64,000 nt of DNA. Origin: Henriciella sp. Its GTDB lineage: Bacteria > Pseudomonadota > Alphaproteobacteria > Caulobacterales > Hyphomonadaceae. The position numbers were made by a program, and so were the translations under genes. The notes under the pieces are model-generated. The model was not told the DNA's origin. It worked only from the letters and a program-made list of their open reading frames with translations, and did not search any database. Position 1 is the first letter of the stretch. Every line of letters starts with the position of its first letter. Positions 62,096 to 64,000 of this stretch are shown in pieces. The stretch is taken from positions 287,648-351,647 of the forward strand of contig NZ_JAPYPG010000002.1 of NCBI RefSeq assembly GCF_029937755.1. Reading direction: 5' to 3'.

Positions 62096-63475
62096 ATGGC
62101 CCGATCCACGATTGCCTTCGTCTGCCAGAGCTGTGGTGCCACTCATCCGAAATGGGCCGGACGCTGCGAAGCGTGCGGGGCCTGGAATACGCTAGTTGAG
62201 GAAGAAACCGCCTCTGCGGCACCGGGCGGGCTGGCGGCTCCGAAGACGCTCTCGAAGAAGGCCGGCAAGGCCGAGCTCACCTCCCTTAGTGCTGTCAGTG
62301 AGGCACCGGCCCGCCACGTCATCGGCGTCGACGAACTCGACCGGGTCTTCGGTGGTGGGCTCGTCCCCTCTTCCGCGACATTGATTGGTGGTGACCCGGG
62401 TATCGGCAAATCCACGCTCCTTCTGCAAGTTGCTGCCCGGCTTGCCCGTAACGGATTGAAGACCGTGTACGTGTCTGGTGAGGAGGCTGCTGCCCAGATT
62501 CAGGAGCGCGCACGCCGCCTGAAAGTTGCCGAAAGCCCCGTCGATCTCGCCACGGAAACCGATCTGCGCAAGGTGCTCTCCACCCTTAAAGCCGCGCAGC
62601 CGGAGTTCGTTGTCATCGACTCGATCCAGACCATGTGGTCCGACAGCCTGGAGGCAGCCCCCGGCTCGGTCGCCCAGGTCCGTGCCTGTGCGCAGGAGCT
62701 GACACGCTGGGCGAAGAAATCCGGCGTGGCACTCGTGCTCGTCGGCCATGTCACCAAGGAGGGCCAGATCGCCGGCCCGCGCGTCGTCGAGCACATGGTC
62801 GATACGGTGTTCTATTTCGAGGGCGAACGCGGTCACCAGTTCCGCATCCTGCGCGCGGTGAAGAACCGCTTCGGCCCGACCGACGAGATCGGCATTTTCG
62901 AAATGCACACCTACGGCCTGGCGCCCGCGCGCGAGCCGTCGGCCCTCTTCCTGTCCAGCGATAGCGAGACGTCGGGCGGTGCGGCTGTCTTCGCTGCAAT
63001 GGAAGGGTCACGCCCCGTCCTCGCCGAAGTACAAGCGCTCGTCTCGAACTCGGCCTACGGAACGCCACGGCGCAGTATTGTCGGCTGGGACGCCAATCGC
63101 CTTGCGATGGTTCTCGCCGTTCTGGAAGCGCGCTGCGGGGTCTCTCTTGGTGGGCGTGATGTCTATCTCTCGGTCGCAGGCGGCTACCGAATCAATGAGC
63201 CGGCAGGCGATGTCGCTGCCGCTGCGGCCCTGCTTACCTCTCTTGCTGACAAGCCTGCACCGGAAAAATCCGTCTTCTTCGGTGAAATAGCGCTCTCCGG
63301 CACGATCCGGCCGGTTGCGCGGATGGATCAGCGGCTTAAAGAGGCACAGAGACTGGGCTTTCGTCACGCATTTGTCCCGGATGGCAGCTACTCGGCAATT
63401 GAAGGGTTGACCGTGACGGCCCTCACACGGCTATCTGAACTCGTAGAGTTACTTGGTCCGGATACAGACGCATGA
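62096..63475 (+). CDS. radA: DNA repair protein RadA
   Basis: A 459-residue RadA/Sms, a RecA-like helicase that extends branch migration in recombination. The N-terminal zinc finger is C10-x2-C13 and C24-x2-C27. Walker A is GGDPGIGKSTL, the RadA-specific KNRFG motif is in VKNRFGPTDEIG, and the C-terminal Lon-protease-like domain contains DVYLSVAGGYRINEPAGD. ATG 62096 gives the zinc finger directly; a TTG at 62090 is in frame. It overlaps cvpA by 4 nt. Confidence 0.96.
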   Translation: MARSTIAFVCQSCGATHPKWAGRCEACGAWNTLVEEETASAAPGGLAAPKTLSKKAGKAELTSLSAVSEAPARHVIGVDELDRVFGGGLVPSSATLIGGDPGIGKSTLLLQVAARLARNGLKTVYVSGEEAAAQIQERARRLKVAESPVDLATETDLRKVLSTLKAAQPEFVVIDSIQTMWSDSLEAAPGSVAQVRACAQELTRWAKKSGVALVLVGHVTKEGQIAGPRVVEHMVDTVFYFEGERGHQFRILRAVKNRFGPTDEIGIFEMHTYGLAPAREPSALFLSSDSETSGGAAVFAAMEGSRPVLAEVQALVSNSAYGTPRRSIVGWDANRLAMVLAVLEARCGVSLGGRDVYLSVAGGYRINEPAGDVAAAAALLTSLADKPAPEKSVFFGEIALSGTIRPVARMDQRLKEAQRLGFRHAFVPDGSYSAIEGLTVTALTRLSELVELLGPDTDA

Positions 63476-64000
63476 TGGACGCCCTCACAGCCTTTGACGC
63501 GATCGTGATCGTCCTTCTGATCATATCGACGCTCATGGCTTTGGCGCGCGGCTTCATGCGTGAACTGGCAACCCTGGGCGCCTTCATCGCCGCACTCGCT
63601 GCCGCCTACTATGCCCGCCTCTTCCTGCGTGACCCTCTGGCCGCGATCATGCCCGCCGATTCGCCGGACTGGTTGCCGGATCTCATCCTGTTCCTGGGCT
63701 TTTTTCTGCTTGTCTATGTTATCGTTGCCTGGTTCGGTGCGAGTCTTTCCAAATCCATTCAGGGCGCCGAAGGCGTTAGCGTTTTCGATCGTGTTGCAGG
63801 GGCAACCTTCGGCTTTGCCCGGGGGGCTGTCGTCCTGATTTTCTTCGTGTTTCTCATGCGGATGGCGCTCGATCAGGATCGCATCCCGGAATGGATTCGC
63901 GACGCGCAGACCTACCCCGTTCTGCAGAATGGCGCCGAGTATGTTGAACGCTACGCGCCTGAGGTTGGCGAGCGCGTTCAACAGCGCATGCCCCTTGACG
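63472..64000 (+). CDS. cvpA: CvpA family membrane protein (3' end outside window)
   Basis: The first 176 residues of a CvpA protein, which continues beyond the right edge. Four hydrophobic helices are visible (about residues 10-27, 28-48, 63-85 and 105-122). TAFDAIVIVLLIISTLMALARGFMRELATLGAFI is the family's opening and GAEGVSVFDRVAGATFGFARGAVVL the second half motif. CvpA is linked to colicin V production and envelope stress tolerance in enterics. It overlaps radA as ATGATGG; purF often follows and may lie just outside. Confidence 0.9.
   Translation, partial: MMDALTAFDAIVIVLLIISTLMALARGFMRELATLGAFIAALAAAYYARLFLRDPLAAIMPADSPDWLPDLILFLGFFLLVYVIVAWFGASLSKSIQGAEGVSVFDRVAGATFGFARGAVVLIFFVFLMRMALDQDRIPEWIRDAQTYPVLQNGAEYVERYAPEVGERVQQRMPLD

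Noticed and set aside
1-64000. Mobile elements, prophage, toxin-antitoxin, CRISPR or restriction systems
   Set aside because: No transposase, integrase, repeat array or defence-type gene was recognised in any frame; gene order is that of a conserved core chromosome.

Overview
This window is a contiguous piece of a high-GC (about 60 % by eye) alphaproteobacterial chromosome. The pairing of divK with pleD, an HdaA-type DnaA regulator, a vitamin B12-dependent ribonucleotide reductase, GatCAB with an aspartyl-tRNA synthetase of non-discriminating type, a GAAC-N7-GAAC LexA box and GGAAC-N16-CGTT stress promoters all point to that class. Caulobacterales or Hyphomonadaceae-like bacteria fit best; genus cannot be decided from the sequence alone. 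I see no rRNA, tRNA, CRISPR array, insertion sequence or prophage: nearly everything is core housekeeping DNA, tightly packed, with many ATGA start/stop overlaps and several tail-to-tail overlaps of exactly 4 nt.

Layout: 1-2.2 kb holds the 3' end of nrdJ and two secreted pentapeptide-repeat paralogues. 2.2-13 kb has aspS, rnd, a polyphosphate/replication block on the minus strand (DUF2066 protein, hdaA, ppk, ppx), purMN and ndk. 13-24.3 kb has holC-pepA, lptFG, topA, a GNAT gene, a 43-residue membrane microprotein, rnr, a Nudix gene and rpmG. 24.3-32 kb has a stress protein, the divK-pleD cell-cycle pair, SOS-controlled dinB, and small metabolic genes (RidA, GDPD, FemAB-like, a DUF2007-like membrane protein, HIT) ending with a hypothetical gene behind a near-perfect EcfG promoter. 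32-37.3 kb carries gatB, gatA and gatC, split apart by small membrane and lipoprotein genes. 37.3-43.8 kb has ruvX, an AEC transporter, pyrB with a dihydroorotase homologue that has lost its metal ligands, a TetR regulator, a 571-bp motif-rich intergenic region, plsY and dprA.

43.9-49.4 kb is the envelope/maintenance operon lptD-surA-pdxA-rsmA. It converges on a minus-strand fatty-acid operon, fabD-fabG-acpP-fabF-mltG-yicC-gmk (55.4 to 49.4 kb). 55.7-64 kb has rpsF-rpsR-rplI, dnaB, alr-mlaE-mlaF on the minus strand, a UrcA-family secreted protein, radA and the 5' part of cvpA.

Common themes are envelope biogenesis (LptD, LptFG, SurA, MlaEF, MltG, Alr, PlsY, Fab enzymes), nucleotide supply (PurMN, PyrB, Ndk, Gmk, NrdJ), replication and repair (DnaB, HdaA, HolC, TopA, RadA, DinB, RuvX, DprA) and translation. 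No clear-cut novel multi-gene system is visible. The most interesting items are the non-catalytic PyrC homologue, the cysteine-capped pentapeptide pair, the SOS and EcfG promoter sites with their small uncharacterised targets, and the motif cluster between tetR and plsY.
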